DNA from: AC-32 sp963821495
Lineage (GTDB): Bacteria; Actinomycetota; Thermoleophilia; Gaiellales; Gaiellaceae
NCBI GenBank assembly: GCA_963821495.1
Contig: CAWGEA010000003.1
Span: forward strand, 186,001-250,000
Length of the DNA: 64,000 nucleotides
Reading direction: 5' to 3'
A model generated the notes under the pieces. It was not told the DNA's origin and did not search any database. It saw only the letters and a program-made list of their open reading frames with translations. Made by a program: the position numbers and the translations under genes. Positions 16,799 to 25,130 of the stretch are shown piece after piece; the first letter of the stretch is position 1, and every line of letters starts with the position of its first letter.

Positions 16799-16836
16799 CC
16801 AGCCCCTCCTTTGTTCCTACGACTTTGTGACACTGT

Positions 16837-16863
16837 CTGGCACTCTCTCCCTCGGAGTGCCAG
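16837..16863 (-). promoter_or_regulatory. CIRCE operator (HrcA binding site) for groESL
   Basis: CTGGCACTC, nine bases, GAGTGCCAG: a perfect 9-9-9 inverted repeat that fits the CIRCE consensus TTAGCACTC-N9-GAGTGCTAA with two changes in each arm. It is about 38 nt upstream of groES. HrcA would bind here and repress until heat or misfolding stress. The hrcA gene is not in the window. Confidence 0.92.
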
Positions 16864-16866
16864 GAG

Positions 16867-16896
16867 AGTTTACCGCTTCGCCTGCGGCCGGTGCAA
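16867..16896 (-). promoter_or_regulatory. Sigma-70-type promoter of groESL
   Basis: TTGCAC and TAAACT separated by 18 nt; the -10 lies just upstream of the CIRCE element, so the operator would cover the transcription start. Confidence 0.65.
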
Positions 16897-16926
16897 AGGG
16901 TCGTGGCTTCAGACACCTCGGTCTGT

Positions 16927-16932
16927 TACAAA
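16927..16932 (+). promoter_or_regulatory. -10 box TACAAA before the Nudix gene
   Basis: TACAAA ends 7 nt before ATG 16940. Confidence 0.35.
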
Positions 16933-16939
16933 CGCCCGC

Positions 16940-17374
16940 ATGAAGCGCGAGTTCTCGGCGGGCGGCGTCCTCGTGCGGCGCTTGCGCGGCGAGTGGGTCT
17001 TCGCCGCGATCCGGCCGGCCGGGAAGCCGGAGGGGCTCTGGGCGCTGCCGAAGGGCCGGATCGACGAGGGCGAGTCGGCGGAGGCGACGGCAGTGCGCGA
17101 GGTCGCGGAGGAGACCGGCGCGGAGGGGAGGTCGCTGGGCAAGCTCGGCGACATCCGCTACGTCTTCACCTGGAGCGGCGAGCGGATCTTCAAGGTCGTG
17201 AGCTTCTTCCTCGTCCGTTACTCGCGCGGGCGGCTGGGCGATCTGCCGCCGGAGACGGCGCACGAGGTGGCCGACGTGCGCTGGCTACCGTTGGCCGACG
17301 GCCCGGGCCTACTCGCGTACCAGGGCGAGCAGGAGATGGCCGCGAAGGCGCTCGAGGCCGTCAGGGCACTATGA
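16940..17374 (+). CDS. Nudix hydrolase
   Basis: 144 residues. A Nudix box spans about residues 39-61, with GRIDEGESAEAT and then REVAEETGA containing the metal-binding EExxE-type glutamates. Such enzymes cleave nucleoside diphosphates linked to another group, for example oxidised nucleotides, NADH or diadenosine polyphosphates. The N-terminus (REFSAGGVLVRR) is similar to diadenosine polyphosphate hydrolases, but specificity is uncertain. It is divergent from groES and 34 nt upstream of the ASCH-domain gene. Confidence 0.88.
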   Translation: MKREFSAGGVLVRRLRGEWVFAAIRPAGKPEGLWALPKGRIDEGESAEATAVREVAEETGAEGRSLGKLGDIRYVFTWSGERIFKVVSFFLVRYSRGRLGDLPPETAHEVADVRWLPLADGPGLLAYQGEQEMAAKALEAVRAL

Positions 17375-17408
17375 TCCCCCGCGCCTCGTGGCAGGAGACG
17401 ACGACGCC

Positions 17409-17756
17409 GTGTACGCACTGAACTTCTACTCGCCGATGGTGGCGGACCAGCTTCGCAGCGGCCGCAAGACGGCCACCATCCGCCTGGGCGACAAGTCGCG
17501 GAAGTACCGCAAGGGGATGATCGTGCAGGTGCTCGCAGGCACGCGCTTCAGCCCGCGGCAGAGGATCTTCGACGCCGTGATCGACAAGGTCGAGGTCAAG
17601 ACCCTGCGCGACCTCTCGCCGCGCGAGATCGAGCACGACAACCCCGAGATCCGGCGGCCGGAGGAGATGGCGTCCTTCCTTGGCCAGCTGTACAACCGCG
17701 ACGTCGCCGAGGACGAGGTCGTCACGGTGATCCGCTTCTCCGAGATTCGCAGCTAG
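17409..17756 (+). CDS. ASCH-domain protein
   Basis: About 115 residues. LNFYSPMVADQLRSGRKTAT, followed by IRLGDKSRKYRKGMIVQV, is the ASCH pattern: a small beta-barrel with the GRKTATIR motif, thought to bind RNA. Actinobacterial relatives of this type start at the YALNFYSP position, so I prefer GTG 17409; a GTG at 17388 would add seven residues. The cytoplasmic role is unknown. It may be co-transcribed with the Nudix gene upstream. Confidence 0.75.
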   Translation: MYALNFYSPMVADQLRSGRKTATIRLGDKSRKYRKGMIVQVLAGTRFSPRQRIFDAVIDKVEVKTLRDLSPREIEHDNPEIRRPEEMASFLGQLYNRDVAEDEVVTVIRFSEIRS

Positions 17757-17848
17757 GGCGGCCTACGGCCTAACCCGCGCAGACTCCGCCTTCGGCTCCG
17801 CTGCACGCTGGCGTCACTCGCTGACGCGCGCCCGGTCAGACTACGGTC

Positions 17849-18748
17849 GTGCTCGTACTCAGCCAGGAGGACGTGCGGCGGATGCTCGACGTGGACCTGC
17901 TGCTCGAGCGACTGGAGCGGGCGTTCGTCGAGCTGAGCGCGGGGCGGGCCTCGGTGCCGCCGCGGATCGCCGCCTTCGTGCCGGAGCGCGGGCTGCTCGG
18001 CGCGATGCCGGGCTACGTCGACGGCGTGCTCGCCGCGAAGCTGGTCACGCTCTTCCCCGGGCACGAGCCGTCCCACCAGGCGCTGATCGCGGTCTTCGAC
18101 GCCGACACCGGGACGGCGACCGCCGTGATGGACGGGACGCACATCACGGCCGTGCGCACCGGCGCGAGCTCCGCGGTCGCCACCCGCGCTCTCGCGCGCG
18201 AGGACGCGAAGGTGCTCGCGGTGCTCGGCGCGGGCGTGCAGGGGCGCTCGCATCTCGACGCGGTGCGACGCGTGCGGCGGTTCGAGGAGGTACGCATCGC
18301 AAGTCGTACCTTCGAGCACGCGCAGGCGTTGGCGAACGAGGAGGGCGCAATCGCGCTCGAGTCGTTCGAGGACGCGGTGCACGGGGCGGACGTCGTGTGC
18401 TGCTGCACGCACGCGGCGGAGCCGATCCTGCGGCGCGAATGGCTCTCGCCGGGGACGCACGTGACCTCGGTCGGCGCGGCCCTCGACGGGCCGGAGCTCG
18501 ACCCGGCGACCGTTGGCGCCGGCCTGCTCTGCGTCGAGTCGCGGGTCGCCTTCCAGCCGCCGCCGGCCGGATCGTTCGAGCTGCAGGGCCTCGACCCGGC
18601 GAAGGCGGTCGAGCTCGGCGAGGTCCTCGCAGGCACGCGCGAGGGCCGGACGAGCGACGAGCAGCTCACCGTCTACAAGTCGATGGGCCACGCGGTCGAG
18701 GACGCCGCGGCGGCCGCGCTGGTGCTCGAGCGCGCTAGCGCTTCCTGA
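17849..18748 (+). CDS. Ornithine cyclodeaminase / mu-crystallin family protein
   Basis: 299 residues. The order of features matches the family: KLVTLFPGHEPSHQALIAVF, then VMDGTHITAVRTGASSAVAT, then the NAD-binding motif AVLGAGVQGRSHLDAV, and GTHVTSVGA near the C-terminus. The arginine and glycine in AVRTGASSA are conserved in family members that handle imino acids. Ornithine cyclisation, alanine dehydrogenation or ketimine reduction are all possible. It is a paralogue of the fragment at 1-496. Its end overlaps the zinc-ribbon gene on the other strand by 14 bp. Confidence 0.88.
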   Translation: MLVLSQEDVRRMLDVDLLLERLERAFVELSAGRASVPPRIAAFVPERGLLGAMPGYVDGVLAAKLVTLFPGHEPSHQALIAVFDADTGTATAVMDGTHITAVRTGASSAVATRALAREDAKVLAVLGAGVQGRSHLDAVRRVRRFEEVRIASRTFEHAQALANEEGAIALESFEDAVHGADVVCCCTHAAEPILRREWLSPGTHVTSVGAALDGPELDPATVGAGLLCVESRVAFQPPPAGSFELQGLDPAKAVELGEVLAGTREGRTSDEQLTVYKSMGHAVEDAAAAALVLERASAS

Positions 18749-19007
18749 TCGGAACGCCGAACTGCTCCGGCGGGCGCAGCTCGGCCCCGCATTCCTCGCA
18801 CTCCACGGCGAAGGCCGACGCGAAGCGCGCTCCGCAGCTCGGGCACTGCGAGCGCAGCTCGCCCCCGCACTGTGGGCAAGCGGTCGGCAGCTCGCCGACG
18901 AACGCCTCGAAGTAGCGCTGCACGAACCCGCAGCGCAGGCAGAAGGCAACCCAGTCGCCCAGCGTTTTGCGCCGTTCCTCCTGCAACCAGTTGCGCGCGC
19001 GGCTCAC
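18735..19007 (-). CDS. Zinc-ribbon protein
   Basis: 90 residues with four CxxC pairs: FCLRCG, ACPQCGG, QCPSCGA and ECEECGA. They could bind two zinc ions in a double ribbon. The N-terminus is basic (SRARNWLQEERRKTLGDW). No further domain is seen. It overlaps the cyclodeaminase-like gene tail to tail and is divergent from the E1 alpha gene. Function unknown; a nucleic-acid or protein-binding adaptor is plausible. Confidence 0.65.
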   Translation of the reverse strand: MSRARNWLQEERRKTLGDWVAFCLRCGFVQRYFEAFVGELPTACPQCGGELRSQCPSCGARFASAFAVECEECGAELRPPEQFGVPIRKR

Positions 19008-19033
19008 CGGACGACTGTAGCCAGACCGATCGC

Positions 19034-19039
19034 TAGAGT
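19034..19039 (+). promoter_or_regulatory. -10 box TAGAGT before the E1 alpha gene
   Basis: TAGAGT ends 9 nt before ATG 19049. Confidence 0.4.
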
Positions 19040-19048
19040 TCGGCGCGC

Positions 19049-20095
19049 ATGGCGATCGCGCGAGAAGCCGAGCCCGTCGGCTCGCTGCAGGAAGTCCGTG
19101 AGGTAGGCCTCGACCGCGAGGACCTCCTCGCCGTCTACCGCAACATGCTGATCACGCGCGCGATCGAGGAGCGCGGCCACATCCTCTACAAGCAGGGCAA
19201 GATCCCGGGCTCGTTCTACACGGGCCGCGGTAACGAGGCCGCAGCGGTCGGCGTCGCCACCGCGATGGGCCCTGACGACGTCGGCACGCCGCTGCACCGC
19301 GACATGGGCGTCCACGTGACGCGCGGCGTCGAGCCCTGGCGGATCTTCGCCCAGTACATGGGCCGGGCCGACGGGCCGACGAGGGGCAGGGACGGCAACG
19401 TCCACATGGCCGACTCGAAGCTCGGCCTGCTGGCGATGGTCAGCCACCTGCCGGCGATGCTGCCGGTCGCGGTCGGCTGCGCGCTTGCCTTCCGCATCCG
19501 GGAGGAGCACCGCGTCGCGGTCGGCTGGTTCGGCGAGGGCGCTTCCGCGCGCGGCGACACGCACGAGGCGATGAACCTCGCGGGCGTGCGCAAGCTGCCC
19601 GTGGTCTTCGTGTGCGACAACAACCAGTGGGCGTACTCGACGCCGACCTACCTCGAGTACGCGACCGAGCACGTCGCCGACCGCGCCGAGGCCTACGGCT
19701 TCGAGGGCGTGGTCGTGGACGGCAGCGACGTGCTCGCCGTCTACCGCGAGGCGAAGCGCGCGGTCGAGAAAGCGCGCGACGGCGGCGGCCCGACGTTGCT
19801 CGAGTGCCTCACCCTCCGCATGGAGGGCCACGCGGTGCACGACGACGCCTTCTACGTCCCCAAGGACATGTTCGAGCGCTGGGCCGCGAACGACCCGATC
19901 GAGCGCTTCCGCGGCTGGCTGCGCGAGCACGCCGAGCTCACGGACGAGCAGGAGGACGAGATCTCCGCGGGCGTCAAGAAGCTGCTGAACGACTCGCTCC
20001 AGCGCGCCGAGGAGTCGCCCCTGCCCGATCCGTCGTCGCTCCGCGACGGCGTCTTCGCGACTCCCGAGGACCTCGACACGCCTCACCACAAGTAA
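19049..20095 (+). CDS. 2-oxoacid dehydrogenase E1 component, alpha subunit
   Basis: 348 residues. YRNMLITRAIEERGHILYKQ and GKIPGSFYTGRGNEAAAVG are typical of E1 alpha. The thiamine-diphosphate motif is GWFGEGASARGDTHEAMNLA with the ensuing VFVCDNNQWAYSTPT. E1 alpha and beta decarboxylate a 2-oxo acid and transfer the acyl group to the lipoyl arm of E2. Pyruvate or branched-chain 2-oxo acids are both possible; I cannot separate them by sequence. The stop overlaps the E1 beta start by one base. Confidence 0.9.
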   Translation: MAIAREAEPVGSLQEVREVGLDREDLLAVYRNMLITRAIEERGHILYKQGKIPGSFYTGRGNEAAAVGVATAMGPDDVGTPLHRDMGVHVTRGVEPWRIFAQYMGRADGPTRGRDGNVHMADSKLGLLAMVSHLPAMLPVAVGCALAFRIREEHRVAVGWFGEGASARGDTHEAMNLAGVRKLPVVFVCDNNQWAYSTPTYLEYATEHVADRAEAYGFEGVVVDGSDVLAVYREAKRAVEKARDGGGPTLLECLTLRMEGHAVHDDAFYVPKDMFERWAANDPIERFRGWLREHAELTDEQEDEISAGVKKLLNDSLQRAEESPLPDPSSLRDGVFATPEDLDTPHHK

Positions 20096-21069
20096 TGGCC
20101 GAGATGACGTACCTGCAGGCGATCTCGGATGGTCTCCGCCAGGAGATGCGCCGCGACAAGCGCGTGTTCGTGATCGGCGAGGACGTCGGCGTCTACGGCG
20201 GGGCCTTCAAGGTCACGCTCGGCTTTCAGGAGGAGTTCGGGCCGTGGCGCGTGATCGACGCGCCGCTCTCGGAGACCGCCATCGTCGGCGGCTGCACGGG
20301 CGCCGCGATCATGGGCATGCGCCCGGTCGCGGAGATGCAGTTCGCGGACTTCATCTCGTGCGCGTGGGATCACCTCGTGACGGTGGCCGCCAAGCAGCGC
20401 TGGCGCGCGGAGACGCCGGTGCCGATCACGGTGCGGCTGCCCTCGGGCGGCGGCTTCTCGGGCGGCCCGTTCCACTCGCAGAACCCGGAGAGCTCGTTCG
20501 CGCACATCCCCGGGCTGAAGGTGATCTGCCCGTCGACGCCCGAGGACGCGAAGGGCCTGCTCGCGACCGCGATCCAGGATCCCAACCCGTGCCTCTACTT
20601 CGAGCACAAGCACCTCTACCGGCGCCTGAAGGCCGAGGTCCCGGACGAGCGCTACGAGACACCGTTCGGCAAGGCCCGCATTCACCGCGAGGGTGAGGAC
20701 GTCTCCGTCATCACGTGGGGCGCGATGGTGCACACCGCGGAAGAGGCGGCGCAGCAGCTGGAGGGCGAGGACATCTCGGTCGAGATCCTCGACCTACGCA
20801 CGCTGATCCCCTGGGACAAGCAGGCCGTCCTGCAAAGCGTGTCGAAGACTTCCAAGGTGGTCGTGCTCCACGAGGACACCCTGACCGGCGGCTTCGGCGG
20901 CGAGATCGCGGCGACGATCGCGGAGGAGGCGTTCGAGGACCTCGACGCGCCGCTGAAGCGAATCGCGGCGCCCGACACGCCGGTGCCGTTCTCACCGGCC
21001 CTCGAGAAGGCGTTCCTCCCGCAGGTCGAGGACGTCGCCGCGGGGATCCGCGAGGTAGCCGAGTACTGA
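20095..21069 (+). CDS. 2-oxoacid dehydrogenase E1 component, beta subunit
   Basis: 324 residues. It starts at the ATG overlapping the E1 alpha stop (TAATG). Typical motifs are RDKRVFVIGEDVGVYGGAFK, the transketolase-like DAPLSETAIVGGCTGAAIMG and RLPSGGGFSGGPFHSQNPES, with a C-terminal transketolase domain (EILDLRTLIPWDKQ). It supplies part of the thiamine-diphosphate site at the interface with E1 alpha. It ends at 21069 in a TGATG overlap with E2. Confidence 0.92.
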   Translation: MAEMTYLQAISDGLRQEMRRDKRVFVIGEDVGVYGGAFKVTLGFQEEFGPWRVIDAPLSETAIVGGCTGAAIMGMRPVAEMQFADFISCAWDHLVTVAAKQRWRAETPVPITVRLPSGGGFSGGPFHSQNPESSFAHIPGLKVICPSTPEDAKGLLATAIQDPNPCLYFEHKHLYRRLKAEVPDERYETPFGKARIHREGEDVSVITWGAMVHTAEEAAQQLEGEDISVEILDLRTLIPWDKQAVLQSVSKTSKVVVLHEDTLTGGFGGEIAATIAEEAFEDLDAPLKRIAAPDTPVPFSPALEKAFLPQVEDVAAGIREVAEY

Positions 21070-22592
21070 TGGCTGCGACCGCGTCGATCGAGGTCGTCAT
21101 GCCGCAGATGGGCGTCTCCGTCTCCGAGGGGACGATCACCAAGTGGCTCAAGCAAGAGGGCGACACGATCGCGGCCGACGAGTCGCTGCTCGAGATCTCG
21201 ACCGACAAGGTCGACACCGAGGTGCCGAGCCCCGGCTCCGGAGTGATCCAGCAGATCCTGGTGCAGGAAGGCGAGACGGTCGAGGTCGGGACGAAGCTCG
21301 CGGTGATCGCACCCGAAGGTGCGGAGGAACCCGGGCCGGAAGCAGAGGCCCCGGCACCCGAGCCGGCGACGCAGGAGGCCGCCGCCGAGGCCGAGGCGCC
21401 GTCGAGCTCGGAAGGCGAGACGCCGACGCCCGAGCCCGCCCCGCCTCCGGCACCGCCGGAACCCGCGGAGACACCGGCTCCCGCGCCGGCCGTCGCAGCC
21501 GGTGACGCCAACGGCGGCGGCGACAGGACGTTCGTCTCGCCGGTAGTGGCGCGCATCGCCTCCGAGCACGGCGTCGACGTGAACCAGATCTCGGGCACCG
21601 GCCGTGGCGGGCGCGTGACCAAGAAGGACATCCTCGCGTTCGTCGAGTCGGGCGGACAGGCCGCTCCCGCGGCGCCGGAGCCTCCTGCCGCTCCCCCGGC
21701 ACTGGAGGCCCCCGCCGAGCCGCCGCCCACCGCTCCGCCGGCACCGGAAGCTCCCGCCGAGCCGCCCGCCGCGCCGCTTGAGCCCGAGCCCGCGCCTGCG
21801 CAGGCCCCTCCGCCCGCCGCCGCCGCACCGCCGCCGGCACCGGCCCCCGCGCTAGCCGCGGAGGCAGGCCAGCCGCAGCCCGGCGAGAGCTTCGAGCCCC
21901 TGACCGCGATGCGGCGCGGGATCGCCGAGCACATGCGCCGCTCGCTCGACACCTCGGCCCACGTCACGAGCGCGATCGAGGTGGACATGTCGAACGTGGT
22001 CTCGATCCGCAAGAAGCTGAAGAAGGAGTACCAGGCCTCCTACGGCGTCAACCCGACCTATCTCGCCTTCGTCGCGCGCGCGACCGTCGAGACGCTGCGC
22101 GACTACCCGTGGATCAACGGCGAGCTGCGCGGCGACCAGATCGTCACGCGCAACTACGTGAACCTCGGCTTCGCGGTCGAGCTCGCCGACGGCAAGGGCC
22201 TGATCGTCCCGGTCGTGCGGAACGCCGAGGGGCTGAACCTGCTCGGCATGGCGCGCGGGGTCGCCGAGATCGCTGCGCGGGCGCGCGACAAGAAGCTGCT
22301 CCCCGACGACGTCCAGGGCGGCACGTTCACGATCACGAACCCCGGCGGCTACGGCACCTTCCACGGCACGCCGGTGATCAGCCAGCCGCAGGCGGCCATC
22401 CTCGGTACCTACGCGGTCGTGAAGCGGCCGTGGGTGATCCAGGACTCGCGCGGCGAGGACGTGATCGCGATCCGGCCGATCATGAACTTGACGCTCACGT
22501 ACGACCATCGGCTCGTGGACGGCGCGCTCGCGGGCCGCTTCCTGCACGACCTGCGCGAGCGGCTCGAGACCTGGGGCGAGGACAACTACTGA
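21069..22592 (+). CDS. 2-oxoacid dehydrogenase E2 component (dihydrolipoyl acyltransferase)
   Basis: 507 residues with four parts. The lipoyl domain (residues 5-80) has the modified lysine at 47 in EISTDKVDTEV. A proline/alanine linker leads to an E3/E1-binding domain around 157-195 (VVARIASEHGVDVNQISG). A second long proline/alanine linker is followed by the catalytic domain, with LTYDHRLVDGALAG near the end; histidine 480 and aspartate 484 are the acyltransferase residues. It needs lipoate, made by the nearby lipB and lipA. No E3 gene is in the window. Confidence 0.95.
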   Translation: MAATASIEVVMPQMGVSVSEGTITKWLKQEGDTIAADESLLEISTDKVDTEVPSPGSGVIQQILVQEGETVEVGTKLAVIAPEGAEEPGPEAEAPAPEPATQEAAAEAEAPSSSEGETPTPEPAPPPAPPEPAETPAPAPAVAAGDANGGGDRTFVSPVVARIASEHGVDVNQISGTGRGGRVTKKDILAFVESGGQAAPAAPEPPAAPPALEAPAEPPPTAPPAPEAPAEPPAAPLEPEPAPAQAPPPAAAAPPPAPAPALAAEAGQPQPGESFEPLTAMRRGIAEHMRRSLDTSAHVTSAIEVDMSNVVSIRKKLKKEYQASYGVNPTYLAFVARATVETLRDYPWINGELRGDQIVTRNYVNLGFAVELADGKGLIVPVVRNAEGLNLLGMARGVAEIAARARDKKLLPDDVQGGTFTITNPGGYGTFHGTPVISQPQAAILGTYAVVKRPWVIQDSRGEDVIAIRPIMNLTLTYDHRLVDGALAGRFLHDLRERLETWGEDNY

Positions 22593-22593
22593 A

Positions 22594-23517
22594 GTGAGCC
22601 TGCCCTGGGACGAGCCGGAGTGGCTCGACCGGGCGATCGGCTGGATCGACGAGCGGGTCGAGCGGACCGGCGAAGTCGAGCTCGAGCGCACGCGGCCCTG
22701 GTCGGCGATCGCACGCGTGCCGACGGCTGACGGACTGCTGTGGTTCAAGGAGGGCCCGCCGGCCGACGCGTTCGAGCCCGCGCTGACGGCCCTCCTCGCG
22801 GGGAGGCGGCAGGACGCGCTCCCGGAGGTCGTCGCGTGGGAGGACACGCGGCTGCTGACGCGCCATGTCGGGCCGCCCTTCCGCGAGGTGCTCGACGCGG
22901 GCGACGCGGAGCCCCGCTGGGAGGAGGTGCTCGCGCTCTACGCCGAGCTGCAGATCGAGTTCGCGCCGCTCGTCGAGGACGCCCTCGCCGCGGGCACGCC
23001 GGACGAGCGGCCGGCGCGGCTGCCCGGCCTCTACGAGGAGCTCGCCGGGCGCGACGGGTTGTACGACGCGGTCGTGGAGGCGGCCGCCGCGCTCGGCGAC
23101 TCGCTTCCGGCGAGCGTCGTCCACCAGGAGGCGCACGACGGCAACGTCTTCGTGCGGGAGAGCCGACCCGTGTTCCTCGACTGGGCAGAGGCCACGGTCG
23201 GCCACCCGTTCACAGGCCCGTTGCTCGCGCTGCGGTCGGCGGCCGAACGCGCGGGTTACGAGCCCGGCTCGCCCGAGGTGGAGCGGCTGCGCGACGTCTA
23301 CCTCGAGCCGTTCACGCGCTTCGCGCCTCTCGCCGACCTGCGTGAGACGTTCGCGCACGCGTACCTGCTCGCGCCGATCGGCCGCGCCCAGGTCTGGCGC
23401 CGGACGCTGGCTCCGCTCGGCCCGGAGGTCGGCCTGCGCCACGGCGAGCCGGTCGCGGCCTGGCTCGAGATCCAGCGCGGGATCGCAAGCGGCTCGATCA
23501 TGCTCGGCGGTGCGTAG
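22594..23517 (+). CDS. Phosphotransferase family protein (APH/choline-kinase-like)
   Basis: 307 residues starting at GTG 22594, one base after the E2 stop. The catalytic loop HQEAHDGNVF near residue 172 and the metal-binding FLDWAEATVGHPF match the aminoglycoside phosphotransferase/choline kinase fold, though the usual HGDxHxxN has E where G-D is expected, so activity is uncertain. The N-lobe is short. It sits between E2 and lipB, but I see no clear functional link. Small-molecule kinase is the best guess. Confidence 0.75.
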   Translation: MSLPWDEPEWLDRAIGWIDERVERTGEVELERTRPWSAIARVPTADGLLWFKEGPPADAFEPALTALLAGRRQDALPEVVAWEDTRLLTRHVGPPFREVLDAGDAEPRWEEVLALYAELQIEFAPLVEDALAAGTPDERPARLPGLYEELAGRDGLYDAVVEAAAALGDSLPASVVHQEAHDGNVFVRESRPVFLDWAEATVGHPFTGPLLALRSAAERAGYEPGSPEVERLRDVYLEPFTRFAPLADLRETFAHAYLLAPIGRAQVWRRTLAPLGPEVGLRHGEPVAAWLEIQRGIASGSIMLGGA

Positions 23518-23611
23518 CGAGACGCTGATCAGGCTCGACGCGGTCTTAGGCACGGCGGTCGTCGTCGCCACCGTGGCCGGACTCGCCGGGCCCGGCCGCC
23601 GCCCAGGCCGC

Positions 23612-23617
23612 TACGCT
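23612..23617 (+). promoter_or_regulatory. -10 box TACGCT before lipB
   Basis: TACGCT ends 6 nt before GTG 23624. Confidence 0.4.
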
Positions 23618-23623
23618 CCGCGC

Positions 23624-24310
23624 GTGACCCGGCCCGGCCATGTCGTCCACCTGTACGAGCCGCTTCCCTACCTCGAGGCATGGGAACTGCAGCGCTCGCT
23701 GGCCGGCCGCGTCGCCGACGGCGAGCTGCCCGACACGGTGCTGCTGCTCGAGCACGCGCCGGTGATCACGCTCGGCCGCCGAACGGACGAGGGCGAGCTG
23801 CACGTGCCCGACGGGGCCGACGTCGAGATCGTCGAGACCGACCGCGGCGGCAAGTCGACCTACCACGGGCCTGGCCAGCTCGTCTGCTACCCGATCTTCG
23901 ACCTGACGCGCCATGGCCAGGACGTGAAGCGTTACTGCCGCGAGCTCGAGGAGGCGCTGATCCGAACGCTTGCGCCGCTCGGAGTCGAGGCGACGCGAAT
24001 CGAGGGCCTGACGGGGATCTGGCTCGAGTCGCCGCCGCGCAAGATCGCCTCGATCGGGATCCACATCTCGAAGTGGGTGACGACCCACGGCTACGCGCTG
24101 AACGTCGACCTCGACCCGGCACCCTTCACCGAATGGATCACCGCCTGCGGGCTCGAGGACGCGGCGTTCACGACGATCGCCCGCGAGCTCGGGCGCTCGG
24201 TGAGCGTGGAGGAGGTGCGGCCGCACGCTGTCGCCGCGCTCGAAGAGGTCTTCGCGCTGCACCTCGAAGCCGCTCCCGCTGAGCAGCTGCTGCATCCGGT
24301 CCAGGCGTAG
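23624..24310 (+). CDS. lipB: Octanoyltransferase LipB
   Basis: 228 residues from GTG 23624. Motifs: GRRTDEGELHV, RGGKSTYHGPGQLVCYPI, RKIASIGIHISKWVTTHGYA with the catalytic lysine near 140, and ITACGL with the catalytic cysteine near 175. LipB moves octanoate from acyl carrier protein to the lipoyl domain of E2, the first step of lipoate synthesis. It sits one gene after the E2 gene it serves. A preceding TACGCT box suggests its own leaderless transcript. LipA at 29.4 kb completes the pathway. Confidence 0.95.
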   Translation: MTRPGHVVHLYEPLPYLEAWELQRSLAGRVADGELPDTVLLLEHAPVITLGRRTDEGELHVPDGADVEIVETDRGGKSTYHGPGQLVCYPIFDLTRHGQDVKRYCRELEEALIRTLAPLGVEATRIEGLTGIWLESPPRKIASIGIHISKWVTTHGYALNVDLDPAPFTEWITACGLEDAAFTTIARELGRSVSVEEVRPHAVAALEEVFALHLEAAPAEQLLHPVQA

Positions 24311-24511
24311 CCAACCCGCTTCGCCGACCCTTTCCGGCCGTGTCGGCAGGCGTCCGCAGCTCCGATCGTCACACCAACGCGGCGCGCGGCGCCTACCTGT
24401 GGACGAATCGTCACACCTTCGGCGCGAGGGCCATGTCCCCGGCGGCCATTACCCGGGGACAGTCCCTGGCGGCGGGCCGAGCGAGCCCGCCGCGCCGGCT
24501 GGTCCGGATCC

Positions 24512-24517
24512 TAGACT
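24512..24517 (+). promoter_or_regulatory. -10 box TAGACT before the TMEM175-type channel gene
   Basis: TAGACT ends 7 nt before GTG 24525. Confidence 0.5.
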
Positions 24518-24524
24518 CGCCGGC

Positions 24525-25130
24525 GTGAGCACCGGTCGCCTCGAGACCTTCGCCGACGGCGTCTTCGCGATCGCGGCGACGTTGCTGATCCTGAACGTCG
24601 ACACGCAGGTCGCCGGCGACGTCCCACACCTCGGCGACGAGCTCGCCCACATCTGGCCCTCGTACCTCGCCTACGCCGTCAGCTTCGTGACGATCGGGAT
24701 CATGTGGGTCAACCACCACACGCTGATGAGCCAGGTCGAGCGCGTCGACCGCCGCTTCCAGTTCGCGACGATCGGCCTGCTGCTCTGCATCGCGTTCGTG
24801 CCGTTCCCGACCCGGCTCGTCGCGGAGCACATCCGGGCCGAGGGCGCGCGCGACGCCGCGCTCGCGTACGGCTTCACGATGGTCGCGACCGCGATCATGT
24901 TCAGCATCACCTGGTTCTACGCGAGCCTGGGCGGGCGCCTCTTGCGGCGGGATGCCGACCAGGCGGTCGTGAGCGGAATCTCCCGCAGCTACCTGCCGGG
25001 GCCCTGGATCTACCTGGCGGCGACGCTGCTCGCATTCGCGAGCCCGACCGCGAGCGTCGCCCTCTTCATGGCGATCGCGCTCTTCTACGTCGTCGAGAGC
25101 TCGATCTTCGGCAACACGGCTACCGGGTGA
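24525..25130 (+). CDS. TMEM175-family (DUF1211) potassium channel
   Basis: 201 residues with about six membrane helices. The first helix carries RLETFADGVFAIAATLLILN, which fits the family signature RxxxFSDGVxAI, where the first residues line the pore. The second segment is YAVSFVTIGIMWVNHHTLM. Bacterial TMEM175 proteins form tetrameric, weakly selective potassium channels in the cytoplasmic membrane. The gene is alone; its end overlaps the HD-GYP gene on the other strand by 11 bp. GTG 24525 aligns with the family start. Confidence 0.85.
   Translation: MSTGRLETFADGVFAIAATLLILNVDTQVAGDVPHLGDELAHIWPSYLAYAVSFVTIGIMWVNHHTLMSQVERVDRRFQFATIGLLLCIAFVPFPTRLVAEHIRAEGARDAALAYGFTMVATAIMFSITWFYASLGGRLLRRDADQAVVSGISRSYLPGPWIYLAATLLAFASPTASVALFMAIALFYVVESSIFGNTATG

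Noticed and set aside
24431..24455. GTCCCCGG and CCGGGGAC inverted repeat before the TMEM175-type gene
   Set aside because: It has a 10-nt loop and no U-tract, and lies upstream of a leaderless start; no function can be supported.
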